This document shows, one piece after another, positions 19,702 to 27,095 of a DNA stretch of 37,918 nucleotides. The notes below the pieces were generated by a model. It was not told where the DNA came from, did no database searches, and was given only the letters and a program-made list of their open reading frames with translations. Source of the stretch: Thiocystis minor (lineage in GTDB: Bacteria > Pseudomonadota > Gammaproteobacteria > Chromatiales > Chromatiaceae); contig NZ_NHSQ01000033.1 of the NCBI RefSeq assembly GCF_016653465.1, positions 1 to 37,918 on the forward strand, given 5' to 3'. How positions within the stretch are numbered: the stretch's first letter is position 1; each line of letters begins with the position of its first letter. A program made the translations under genes and the position numbers.

Positions 19702-20127
19702 GCATTGCTCCCAGGGCAGCCCATGGAACCGCCAGCCGCCGAGGCTGCTGCGGTGATGGTGCTCGTCCAGATCGCCCTCGAACCCCTCGTCGACATGATA
19801 GACCGATTTCAGTCCATCGCGGATGAGCGCCTTTCCGGCATCGAGCGAGCGTTTGCCGCTGCGACAGATGAGGATGACGGGCGCACAGGAATCGCTGGTT
19901 TCACAGGCCGCGCCGCCGAGCAGAAGCTGACGGATCTCGGTGACGAAGTGTGGGTTGACGACCCAATCCGGCTCATCGATCCAGGCGACATGCACGGCGC
20001 CCTTCGGGTGACCGACAAATAGAAACTCCATGGAAGAACGAATATCGACCAGGACGACCTGGGGATGGGTTTCGAGCATCTCCAACGCCTCTTGGGGCGT
20101 CAGACTCTTCGGGTGATCGTCGCTCAT
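19699..20127 (-). CDS. Single-domain rhodanese-like sulfurtransferase
   Basis: The 142-residue protein has one rhodanese domain with the active-site loop ILICRSGKRS, whose Cys (residue 88) would carry a persulfide. VVLVDIRSSMEFLFVGHPKGAVHVAW is the typical N-terminal part and GFEGDLDEHHHRSSLGGWRFHGLPW a common ending. It probably moves sulfane sulfur in the cytosol, fitting an organism with sulfur-oxidation genes. Two ATGs exist, at 20133 and 20127; AGAAGG lies 8 bases before the second and only 2 before the first, so 20127 is preferred. It is divergent from the acyltransferase gene. Confidence 0.9.
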   Translation of the reverse strand: MSDDHPKSLTPQEALEMLETHPQVVLVDIRSSMEFLFVGHPKGAVHVAWIDEPDWVVNPHFVTEIRQLLLGGAACETSDSCAPVILICRSGKRSLDAGKALIRDGLKSVYHVDEGFEGDLDEHHHRSSLGGWRFHGLPWEQC

Positions 20128-20226
20128 TGGCATCGCCTTCTCTCATTTGGTGGTTATTGTTGTTATCCCGGACATCGTCTGAACGAAGTTTTCTGTTCGG
20201 CCATCCCACGATCATTGGCGACCTGA

Positions 20227-21234
20227 GTGGGCGCTCTCGTTGAGGTACTGCTTTTGACAGACAAATCGATAAAAAGTCGGCGCCCATTCGGTGTCGCGGT
20301 CAAGGATGGCTTCGCGCGCGCACTCATACGCCTGATGTCGCGTCTGCCCCTCTCCCTGATCCATCGCCTGGGCGCGGTCGCGGGCTACTTGGCGACCCGG
20401 TGGCCCAATCGACAGCGCCGCAATGCGCTCATGAATATCGCGCTGTGCCTACCGGATTTGAGCCGCAAGCAACAGATCAAGCTACGCGACCGCAATCTCA
20501 AGGAGTTTGGCAAAACCTATTTCGAGATTGGCTATCTCTGGCTGCGCCCCGTCCAACAGGCACTCTCGCTGGTGCGCGAGGTTCGGGGCGCGGAGTTGCT
20601 CCAGCGCGAGCAGGGCAAGGGTTTGATCGTCCTGTCGCCGCACCTCGGCGCCTGGGAACTCGCCGGGCTCTATCTGGCCGCCCAGGGGCCGACTGCGATT
20701 TTCTACAAACCACAGAAATATCTCGACGACCTGATCCGCACCTCGCGCGGTCGCAGCGGCGCCGAACTGGCCCCCATCACGGCCAGGGGTATCCGTGTTC
20801 TGGTCCAGGCGCTGGAGCGCGGCGACGCCGTGGGGATCCTGCCGGATCAGGAGCCAAAGGCGGATAAGGGAGCAATCTTCGCGCCCTTTTTCGGGATTCC
20901 TGCTTTTACCATGCTGCTGGTCAATCGACTCGCGCGGCGCACGGGCACGCCCGTGATTTTCCTGTTCGCCGAGCGTCTAATGGAGGACGGCGGATTTCGG
21001 ATCCACTGCATCCGGGCGCCCGAGGGGATCGACAGCGAGGACGACCTTCAAGCCGCGACCGCGCTCAATCGCGGGATCGAACAATGCGTGATGACCTGCC
21101 CGGAACAGTATCTGTGGCCCTATAAGCGCTTTCGTCGCCGACCGGAGGGGGCGCCCAAAATCTATACGGGCGCGCTGGACGACGTCCATGTCTTCCGGCA
21201 GGCGGAGCGGATTCGACCGCGTCCGTCATCCTAA
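20227..21234 (+). CDS. LpxL/HtrB-like lysophospholipid (lipid A) acyltransferase
   Basis: The 335-residue inner-membrane-associated protein has the HX4(D/E) catalytic motif at H139-E144 (LSPHLGAWELAG) and follow-on blocks typical of lipid A late acyltransferases: AIFYKPQKYLDDLI, GVLPDQEP-like GILPDQEPK, FFGIPAFTML and YLWPYKRFRRRPEG. It would transfer a secondary acyl chain to lipid A or a related lipid. The start is uncertain: GTG at 20227, or TTG at 20254, which has GAGG about 8 bases upstream. It is convergent with soxZ, separated by a strong hairpin. Confidence 0.88.
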   Translation: MGALVEVLLLTDKSIKSRRPFGVAVKDGFARALIRLMSRLPLSLIHRLGAVAGYLATRWPNRQRRNALMNIALCLPDLSRKQQIKLRDRNLKEFGKTYFEIGYLWLRPVQQALSLVREVRGAELLQREQGKGLIVLSPHLGAWELAGLYLAAQGPTAIFYKPQKYLDDLIRTSRGRSGAELAPITARGIRVLVQALERGDAVGILPDQEPKADKGAIFAPFFGIPAFTMLLVNRLARRTGTPVIFLFAERLMEDGGFRIHCIRAPEGIDSEDDLQAATALNRGIEQCVMTCPEQYLWPYKRFRRRPEGAPKIYTGALDDVHVFRQAERIRPRPSS

Positions 21235-21246
21235 ATCTGGCATTTT

Positions 21247-21376
21247 GAACCGCAAAGGCGCAAAAGACGCGGAAAAACAATGGTTTGCAATGCGCACGAC
21301 ATTTACCCCTTGGGTGAATGTCGTCATCGATGCAAGACATTGAAATTATTTGCGTTCTTTGTGTTCTCAGCGGTTC
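21247..21376. repeat. Imperfect long inverted repeat of the GAACCGC...GCGGTTC type
   Basis: The left arm (21247 to about 21275, GAACCGCAAAGGCGCAAAAG) and right arm (about 21350-21376) are imperfect reverse complements. They resemble the GAACCGCAAAGGCGCAAAGACGC phrase found in intergenic repeats of many bacteria. The central hairpin 21296-21324 lies between the arms. It occupies the convergent spacer between the acyltransferase and soxZ. Confidence 0.45.
21296..21324. terminator. Strong 13-bp hairpin between convergent genes
   Basis: ACGACATTTACCC and GGGTGAATGTCGT pair along 13 bp with one G-T wobble and a 3-nt loop. It lies between the convergent acyltransferase and soxZ genes and could end transcription from either side, although no T-run follows directly. 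Confidence 0.5.
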
Positions 21377-21392
21377 AAGCGCTCTTGTAGAT

Positions 21393-21707
21393 TTACCCCT
21401 TGATCTGGTCGGATGCGCTCTGGGTCTCGCCCTTGTTGTCCTTCCAGGTAACCGTGATCGGATCGCCCGCCGCGCCGCCCTTGAACTTGAAGGAGAGATA
21501 GGGGTTCTTGGACACGCCGCCGCTCCAGTTCGCGGTCATGATGACCTCGTCCTTGTATTTGCAGACGACTTCCTCGATGAAATGGGCCGGGACCAGTTCG
21601 CCGGTCTTACTGTCCTTGCGCAGTCCGGTTTCCATGGGATGACTCATCAGGCACTTGACGGTGGTTTCTTCGCCGCTCAAGGTGGCGCGGATCTTGATAT
21701 CGGACAT
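21393..21707 (-). CDS. soxZ: Sulfur-oxidation carrier subunit SoxZ
   Basis: SoxZ pairs with SoxY to form the periplasmic carrier on which thiosulfate-derived sulfur is oxidised. The 104-residue protein shows the family sequence: KIRATLSGEETTVKCLMSHPMETGLRKD, PAHFIEEVVCKYKDEVIMTANWSGGVSKNPYLSFKFKGG and a final GDPITVTWKDNKGE. It has no signal peptide; it is exported with SoxY. It lies 60 bp after soxY. No soxB, soxXA or soxCD is present, as in Allochromatium-type bacteria where soxYZ is a separate locus. Confidence 0.97.
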   Translation of the reverse strand: MSDIKIRATLSGEETTVKCLMSHPMETGLRKDSKTGELVPAHFIEEVVCKYKDEVIMTANWSGGVSKNPYLSFKFKGGAAGDPITVTWKDNKGETQSASDQIKG

Positions 21708-21767
21708 GGTCGATAACCTCGGTTTGGGGCTCGGTGGGTGGATTGGAGGATCTATGCTGGATCAGGG

Positions 21768-22235
21768 CTAGCCGCCGCAACCGCCAATGGTGACTTTGAC
21801 GCTCTTGGCATTCTGATAAAGCTTATCCCCCACCTTCACCACGGCGACCACATCGGCGGTCTCGGCCATTTTGATGCGGGTGGAGACGAACGGAATGGCA
21901 GATCCGCTGAAGTCGAAAGACGCGATCAGTGGGGTCTGATTTTTGGAGGCGATGATGGCGATCGAGGTCACGCCCTCCAGATCGGTTTCGACCGTCACCG
22001 GAACCACGGCACCGTTCTCGGCGATATCCGGCGCCTTGATCTTGATGCGGTCGCTGGTCTCGGGCGCGTCGCTGCCCATCAATCCAGTCAGAGCGGTCGG
22101 AATATCCTTGGCATGAAAGGCCGCCTCGTTCCAGTCCGCAAGCGCCAGACGCGGCGAAAGCAGGCCAACGGCGACGCCGACGGATCCAGCGGCCAAAGAG
22201 CCTTTCAGCAGGGTTCTGCGTGTTGCGTCGATCAT
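21768..22235 (-). CDS. soxY: Sulfur-oxidation carrier subunit SoxY
   Basis: The 155-residue protein begins with a Tat signal (RRTLLKGSLAAGSVGVAVGLLSPRLALA). It ends with the swinging-arm motif GGCGG, whose Cys covalently holds the sulfur substrate during thiosulfate oxidation. The ATG at 22235 was chosen because AGGAGA lies six bases upstream and the Tat motif follows at once; the open frame upstream (to 22340) lacks these features. It is co-transcribed with soxZ. Confidence 0.97.
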   Translation of the reverse strand: MIDATRRTLLKGSLAAGSVGVAVGLLSPRLALADWNEAAFHAKDIPTALTGLMGSDAPETSDRIKIKAPDIAENGAVVPVTVETDLEGVTSIAIIASKNQTPLIASFDFSGSAIPFVSTRIKMAETADVVAVVKVGDKLYQNAKSVKVTIGGCGG

Positions 22236-22507
22236 CAATTGTCTCCTGTCGAACATGGGTGTTGGTGGAAGTTTCGACGAACCGTTCTCTCGTCCAAGCG
22301 TTTGCGTCAACCGCCGGACGATCATTTCTTGTTCTCCCATCAGGCCGATCTCATCGCTGAAGCAGCGCTGCCGGGCCGCGCATATCTCGCGGAAGGATGC
22401 CCGGCGATCCTTGCCGACGAGCCGGTCTCGATCCGAGCATACCGCAGTCGTCCGAGTCTTGAAACTGCCGCCAACCCGCCTGTCGGCGTGCTGACGTTAG
22501 CCTTCGT
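22236..22507. other. Spacer between bepA and soxY
   Basis: This 272-bp stretch has no supported gene on either strand. Both flanking genes are on the minus strand, so the soxYZ promoter should be here. No clear promoter, operator or terminator was identified. Confidence 0.4.
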
Positions 22508-24010
22508 TCACGATTTGTCGCGCTCCCCGAGCAAACCTTTTTCACGCCGCTTCCGCTCGCGTTCCTCTTCCTTCCAGAGGTCCAGCCGGGCCTGGATCCG
22601 TGCCGCGTCATGATAGGCCATATCGCGTTGACGCAAGGCAATCTCAAGCTGGCGGATCGCGGGTTCGATGTCGCCCTCGGCATAGAGCTTCTCGGCGCGG
22701 AAGCGATGGGTGGCGGCCTTGTTGCCGGCCTTCATCGCGGCCTGTTCGAGCAGCGCGTAGAGCATGGCATTGCCCGGACGCAGCCGCTCGACCGCGATGA
22801 GTTCGTCCAGCGCCCGAGCCGGCTTGCCGCTGGAAATCAGCGCCTCGGCATAGGCAATGCGCAGCGGCCAACTGTCGGAGTAAAGACCGCTCGCCTGCTT
22901 CAGGTGATTGAGCGCGCGTTCGGTTTGACCCCGTTGCAGATCGAGCCGGGCATCCAGCACGATGAACTCGGCCAGACTGGGATGGGCGGCAAGCAGCTTC
23001 GCGGTCTCGGCCTGGGCGCCGGCAACATCGCGCGCGCGCTCCAAGGCCAGCGCATAGCCATAGCGTTCGGCAGTCTCGTTGCGATGACGCCCCTCGCGCA
23101 GGGTGTCGCGAAAGTGCGCCACGGACTGCTCCGCGCGCGCATAGGAGCGTTCGCGCAGATTCGCGCGTGCGAGTTGAAAACGCAGACTGTCCGGGCGTTG
23201 GCGCGCGCCGAACTCGTCGGCGCGCGCAAGCGCGTCGGCGATGCGGTTGCTGTTGACCGGATGGGTGCGCAAAAACTCCGGCGCGTGGTTCTCGTAGAGT
23301 CGGCTCGATCTGGCGAGACGCCCAAAGAACCCGGCCATGGCGTGAGGATCGTGACCGGCATGCGCCAGGGTGGCGATGCCGAGACGGTCGGCCTCGTTCT
23401 CATTGTCGCGGGTGAAATTGATCTGGCGCTGGATGGCGGCGGCCTGAATGCCCATGATCGCGGCCATCCCGGCATCCGAGGACACCTGCGCCCCGAGGAT
23501 GGCGGCGGCGACCAGCAGGGCCGTGGCGGGAATGGAGATCTTCTGCTGATCCTCGAAGCCGCGCATCAGATGACGCTGGGTGACATGGGCGATTTCATGG
23601 GCGATGACCGCGGCCAGTTCGCTCTCGGTTTCGGCGGCCAGAATCAGGCCCGCGTAAACGCCGATATAGCCTCCGGGACCGGCGAAGGCGTTCACCACCG
23701 GCTCGTCGATGAGGAAAAAGGTGAAATCGCCAGTGGCGTGCCGATCCGCGGCGACCAGATCGTTTCCCAGCGATTCGAGATAGCTGGTCAGGATCGGATC
23801 GTCCAGCACCGGCAGGGCCGCGCGCACGCTGCGCATGAAGGCCCGGCCAAGACGCACCTCGGCGCCCGTGCTCATCATGGCGTCGGAGGAATTCCCGAGA
23901 TCGGGGAGATCGAAGGATTGAGCGGATGCCTGGCTGACGCAGACCAGGGCGAATACGCCGGTCGCGACCAGGAGTCGTCTGAATAGGAACGTGAACGAGG
24001 TCATGAACAT
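22508..24010 (-). CDS. bepA: Periplasmic M48 metalloprotease/chaperone BepA
   Basis: BepA (YfgC) is a periplasmic zinc protease that assists or degrades outer-membrane proteins such as LptD. The 500-residue protein has a signal peptide (cut after VSQASA, about residue 30), the zinc motif HEIAH at 138-142 with a third ligand in NENEAD (204-206), and a TPR region of about 220 residues (for example AEQSVAHFRDTLREG and TERALNHLKQASGLY). A highly charged tail ends the protein. The start is the ATG at 24010 or 24004. It stands alone upstream of soxYZ. Confidence 0.93.
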   Translation of the reverse strand: MFMTSFTFLFRRLLVATGVFALVCVSQASAQSFDLPDLGNSSDAMMSTGAEVRLGRAFMRSVRAALPVLDDPILTSYLESLGNDLVAADRHATGDFTFFLIDEPVVNAFAGPGGYIGVYAGLILAAETESELAAVIAHEIAHVTQRHLMRGFEDQQKISIPATALLVAAAILGAQVSSDAGMAAIMGIQAAAIQRQINFTRDNENEADRLGIATLAHAGHDPHAMAGFFGRLARSSRLYENHAPEFLRTHPVNSNRIADALARADEFGARQRPDSLRFQLARANLRERSYARAEQSVAHFRDTLREGRHRNETAERYGYALALERARDVAGAQAETAKLLAAHPSLAEFIVLDARLDLQRGQTERALNHLKQASGLYSDSWPLRIAYAEALISSGKPARALDELIAVERLRPGNAMLYALLEQAAMKAGNKAATHRFRAEKLYAEGDIEPAIRQLEIALRQRDMAYHDAARIQARLDLWKEEERERKRREKGLLGERDKS

Positions 24011-24064
24011 AGCTGCATGGGAGTTGACGATCTGTCCCAGAGTTCCCGGATTAAAGAAAAAGAC

Positions 24065-24151
24065 TTAAACCGCGTCAGCACCGACGCCCGTTAATTCTCA
24101 CACAGTCGAACCCGGCGTATAACGGTGCAGACCACACCGGACGCGGTTTAA
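24065..24151. repeat. 87-bp element with perfect 12-bp inverted ends
   Basis: TTAAACCGCGTC at 24065-24076 is the exact reverse complement of GACGCGGTTTAA at 24140-24151. The right end contains the stop codon (TAA) of the downstream-lying VWA gene on the minus strand. No target duplication is visible. Related ends occur at 19617-19701 and 33010-33094, which suggests a small dispersed repeat family. Confidence 0.5.
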
Positions 24152-25419
24152 TTGAGCTGAATCCGCTGGCCCCAAGGCACCCTGGCGCGTCCCTTCACCA
24201 GCCAGATGACGGGGAAAGGCGGCTCCAGCGCCGGAAACGGGCCATTGGCATCGGTGAAATACACCAGCAGATCGGGCCGTACTCCAGTCTGGTCGAGCCA
24301 CTGGAAAACCGGCAGAAAGCTGGTCCCGCCGCCGCCGGCGATCTTTTCCGGGCGCCGAAATTCCTCCCAGGGTTCGTAGCGAAAGGGCGCACCCTCGCAG
24401 AGACTGGCATCGCACGGCAGCAAGGTCACGCGTGCCCGCACCTGCCCCTTCAGCGCGTCGATTTCTCCGATGAATTCGTCCAGTTCGGCATCCTTGATGG
24501 AGCCAGAGGTATCGATCGCAACCACCAGATCGAGTTGATGACCCCGCAGACTGGGCAGGATGAAATCGCCCTCGCGGCGGGAGGGCCGCTGATAACTGTA
24601 ATCGTCGCGCGAGACGGCGGACAGATAGCGCGCCAGCAGCATGCGCCACGGCAGCCGGGGCTGGAGCAGATGATCGATCAGACGCGCCAGCTCGCCGCCG
24701 AGCTTGCCCGCTTGTAGCGCCTGCTGGGCCGCGCCGGCCAGACGCTGCTGCCACTGGACCGCGAGCGTTTCCCGCTCGTCCGGGGTCAACGGAGCGGGCG
24801 CGGCCGCCGCGCGACTGGCCTGGTCGTCCGCATCGCCATTCCCTACCCTCCCCTCGCCTTCCCCGCCACTATTTGGCGGAGTCCGCGGACGCTCGCGCCG
24901 GTCGAGATCCGGCTCGGTCATCCCAGACTGACTGCCGCCGCGCCGGTTATCTCGGTCGTAGGCGTGAGTATCCAGGGTCTCAGAATCGTCCTGCTCATCG
25001 AGCAGCGGATAGATTTCCTCGGCGGTCAGCCCCTTGAACTGCGACAGCGACAAGGCGTTGGGCGGGGGCGTGAGTCCGTCGTCGATCAGAAGCGGATTGA
25101 TCGCATGGTCGCAGGCCAGATCCCAGCGATGCCTGACGCGATGCTCACGCCGCGCGAAATGCGAGAGCGCGCAATGCAGCGCCTCGTGCGCCAGCATGAA
25201 CTGGGTCTGATCCAGGCTCAAAGACTGGATATAGTCGGGGTTGTAATAGAAGGCACGGGCATCGGTGGCGGTGGTCGGGCACCAGTCGTCACTGGCCGCG
25301 CGCAGAGGCAGACGCAGCACCAGCGCGCCCAGAAAGGGCTTGTCCAGGATCAGCCGAGTGCGTGCCGCGGCCAGTTTGGTCTCGATCGCCGTGGGATGGA
25401 GGGCCATGAGCGTTGTCAC
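24148..25419 (-). CDS. VWA-like metallopeptidase (DUF2201 type)
   Basis: The 423-residue protein has an N-terminal zinc-peptidase-like segment with HEALH (H78, E79, H82) and WDLACDHAIN, and a low-complexity acidic and basic linker (about 150-215). A C-terminal von Willebrand A domain carries a MIDAS motif DTSGSI (303-308), GGGGTSFLPVF and VYFTDANGPFP. Such proteins partner MoxR ATPases, which remodel or activate targets. Its start codon overlaps the stop of the ATPase gene (ATGA), so the two are coupled. Cytosolic location is likely because no signal peptide is seen. The target is unknown. Confidence 0.9.
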   Translation of the reverse strand: MTTLMALHPTAIETKLAAARTRLILDKPFLGALVLRLPLRAASDDWCPTTATDARAFYYNPDYIQSLSLDQTQFMLAHEALHCALSHFARREHRVRHRWDLACDHAINPLLIDDGLTPPPNALSLSQFKGLTAEEIYPLLDEQDDSETLDTHAYDRDNRRGGSQSGMTEPDLDRRERPRTPPNSGGEGEGRVGNGDADDQASRAAAAPAPLTPDERETLAVQWQQRLAGAAQQALQAGKLGGELARLIDHLLQPRLPWRMLLARYLSAVSRDDYSYQRPSRREGDFILPSLRGHQLDLVVAIDTSGSIKDAELDEFIGEIDALKGQVRARVTLLPCDASLCEGAPFRYEPWEEFRRPEKIAGGGGTSFLPVFQWLDQTGVRPDLLVYFTDANGPFPALEPPFPVIWLVKGRARVPWGQRIQLN

Positions 25420-26459
25420 TCGTAGAGCATGACATCCGACACGAGCCGCGCCCAGTCGGCGAAGGCCGGTACCTCGAAGAGTCGGTTGCCGACCGCGCGC
25501 TGCAGATCGGAGACCAGCATCACGCCCATTTCGCGCTGCGGGAAGCGTCCGGCATAGCGCAGGATATGGCCGATCGTCTCGGGGCCATTGGCATCGGCTT
25601 GGGCGCGAATCGCCCGCCCGACCAGCGCGGCGGCGACGGCGTACTGGAGATCGATCTCGCGTGGCACCGGCACGGTGTCGCCGCGCACGATAGCATCCAG
25701 ATCCGGCATCTGCTCCAGGCTGTTGACGAAGGCGGTCAGCTCAATCCCCGCCGCCGGTCCAACGCAGGCTTGCAGGGCGCCCTGCAGCAGATCCGGCTGG
25801 TCCTCGAATTTCCTCAGACCGCGATGGGCGAACTCCCAGGAGCGCGGCGAGGGGAAGGCAACCGGATTGTGCGCCGGATCGAAGTCGAACAGCAGTTCCG
25901 GACGAAAGCGCAGAAAGGCGATGACCCGCTCGTCGATGGCGTTGGCATAGGCCCAAGCGACCCAGTCATCCAAATTGACGTCCAGTTCGAAATGGGAGAA
26001 CCGATTGGCCAGCGGCGCCGGCATGCTGTAGGTCACGCCACGGTCGCCCTGACGGTTGCCCGCGGCGAAAATGGCCCAATGTTGCGGAACGCGATACTCG
26101 CCAAGGCGTCGATCCAGGATCAACTGATAGGCGGCGGCGGAGACCGAGGGCGGCGCCGAGGTGATTTCGTCGAGAAACAGAATCCCGGCCGGCCCATGGC
26201 GTTGCGTGTCCGGAAGCATGGCGGGAATCGCCCACTCCACCCGCTCCCCGTCGCGGAAGGGAATGCCGCGCAGATCGCTCGGCTCCATCTGCGACAGCCG
26301 GATATCGATCACGGGGGCATGATGACGCTCGGCGATCCGGGCCACAATCTGGGACTTGCCGACACCCGGCGGTCCCCACAGCATGACCGGGGTATGATGG
26401 CCCTCGGCGGTGCTCGAAAATTCGCGATCCAGGACGCGAAGCAACTGGGCTGGACGCAT
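25416..26459 (-). CDS. MoxR-family AAA+ ATPase
   Basis: The 347-residue ATPase has Walker A GPPGVGKS (29-36), Walker B GILFLDE (92-98), a sensor-1 region AIFAAGNRQGD and an arginine-finger region PAPLANRFSHFEL. The order and spacing fit MoxR-type AAA+ proteins, which work with VWA-domain partners as chaperone pairs. The VWA metallopeptidase gene follows with a 4-bp overlap. It begins at the ATG at 26459 (MRPAQLLRVLDREF). Confidence 0.92.
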   Translation of the reverse strand: MRPAQLLRVLDREFSSTAEGHHTPVMLWGPPGVGKSQIVARIAERHHAPVIDIRLSQMEPSDLRGIPFRDGERVEWAIPAMLPDTQRHGPAGILFLDEITSAPPSVSAAAYQLILDRRLGEYRVPQHWAIFAAGNRQGDRGVTYSMPAPLANRFSHFELDVNLDDWVAWAYANAIDERVIAFLRFRPELLFDFDPAHNPVAFPSPRSWEFAHRGLRKFEDQPDLLQGALQACVGPAAGIELTAFVNSLEQMPDLDAIVRGDTVPVPREIDLQYAVAAALVGRAIRAQADANGPETIGHILRYAGRFPQREMGVMLVSDLQRAVGNRLFEVPAFADWARLVSDVMLYE

Positions 26460-26827
26460 GATGTAACAGGATCCTCGGGTCGATGGGGCGACGACGGAGA
26501 ACGGTCGTCATTTCCAATGTCAGGACTGTGGGTATCCGCCGGGCGATTCACAAGCGATTCGCATTGATCATTGTCATGGCATTCGAGCGCGCAAGGCAAT
26601 TGCCCAACCTTCTTGTCACCTATTAGAAAAACGCTGTATTCTTATGCCCCTTCTCGTCACCGTGATCGCACCAGCAATGTGGAGACGATCCGTCCGAGAA
26701 CCGAGTTTCGCACGATGAGGACTGGATGGAGCAGGGCCAATGGTTTTGCATCCGCCCATACAATAATATGACGGCCAAGTCCTAACCGACGATGCCTTCA
26801 ACAATCGACCTTTCCCGGAGACCGAAC
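26460..26827. other. Divergent intergenic region
   Basis: This stretch has no supported gene. It separates the MoxR gene (minus) from the small-protein gene (plus) and should carry promoters for both. One candidate facing the small protein gene is listed separately. Confidence 0.45.
26613..26642 (+). promoter_or_regulatory. Candidate sigma-70 promoter for the small protein gene
   Basis: TTGTCA (26613-26618) and TATTCT (26637-26642) are separated by 18 bp. That is 5/6 and 4/6 agreement with the consensus boxes. It would give a 5' untranslated leader of roughly 180 bases. Confidence 0.3.
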
Positions 26828-27025
26828 ATGAACCAGTTTTACTACGATGCCGTCACCAAAATGGAACAACTCGGTGTCGACGACGAATACATCCAAGGCT
26901 GGCAATGCGGCTTCCTGCAGAACCCCAAGCGCGAGGAGCAGCGTCTGACCGAAGCCTACGAGGCGGGTTACGGCGATGGCGAAGAAAAAAATACCGACAA
27001 TTTCGGCGACTGGGTCAAGGGCTAA
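26828..27025 (+). CDS. Small conserved-looking protein, function unknown
   Basis: The 65-residue acidic protein starts at 26828 with GGAG about eight bases upstream. Its sequence has an aromatic start (MNQFYYDAVTKMEQLGVDDEY), a central GWQCGFLQNPKREEQR and a second glycine-aromatic block AYEAGYGDGEE. The paired G-x(1-2)-G and Gly-Tyr pattern is faintly like ribosome modulation factor, but this is not enough to assign it. A single-gene transcript is likely, since a strong terminator follows 21 bases after the stop. The good ribosome-binding site, codon use and dedicated terminator support a real gene. Confidence 0.8.
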   Translation: MNQFYYDAVTKMEQLGVDDEYIQGWQCGFLQNPKREEQRLTEAYEAGYGDGEEKNTDNFGDWVKG

Positions 27026-27046
27026 TACCGCTGCGAGCGGTGCTCG

Positions 27047-27074
27047 AAAAAAGGCGGCGTGACCGCCTTTTTTT
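27047..27074 (+). terminator. Rho-independent terminator of the small protein gene
   Basis: AAAAAAGGCGG pairs with CCGCCTTTTTT (11-bp stem, CGTGA loop) and ends in a run of seven T. The A-tract on the left makes it potentially bidirectional, serving the convergent Rpn nuclease gene as well. Confidence 0.9.
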
Positions 27075-27095
27075 GTGCGTGTCTGTTTGTGCGCG

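Noticed and set aside
22255-22500. A plus-strand frame between soxY and bepA that could be a small gene
   Set aside because: The translation is rich in Arg, Ser and Pro without pattern, has no ribosome-binding site, and is typical of non-coding high-G+C sequence.
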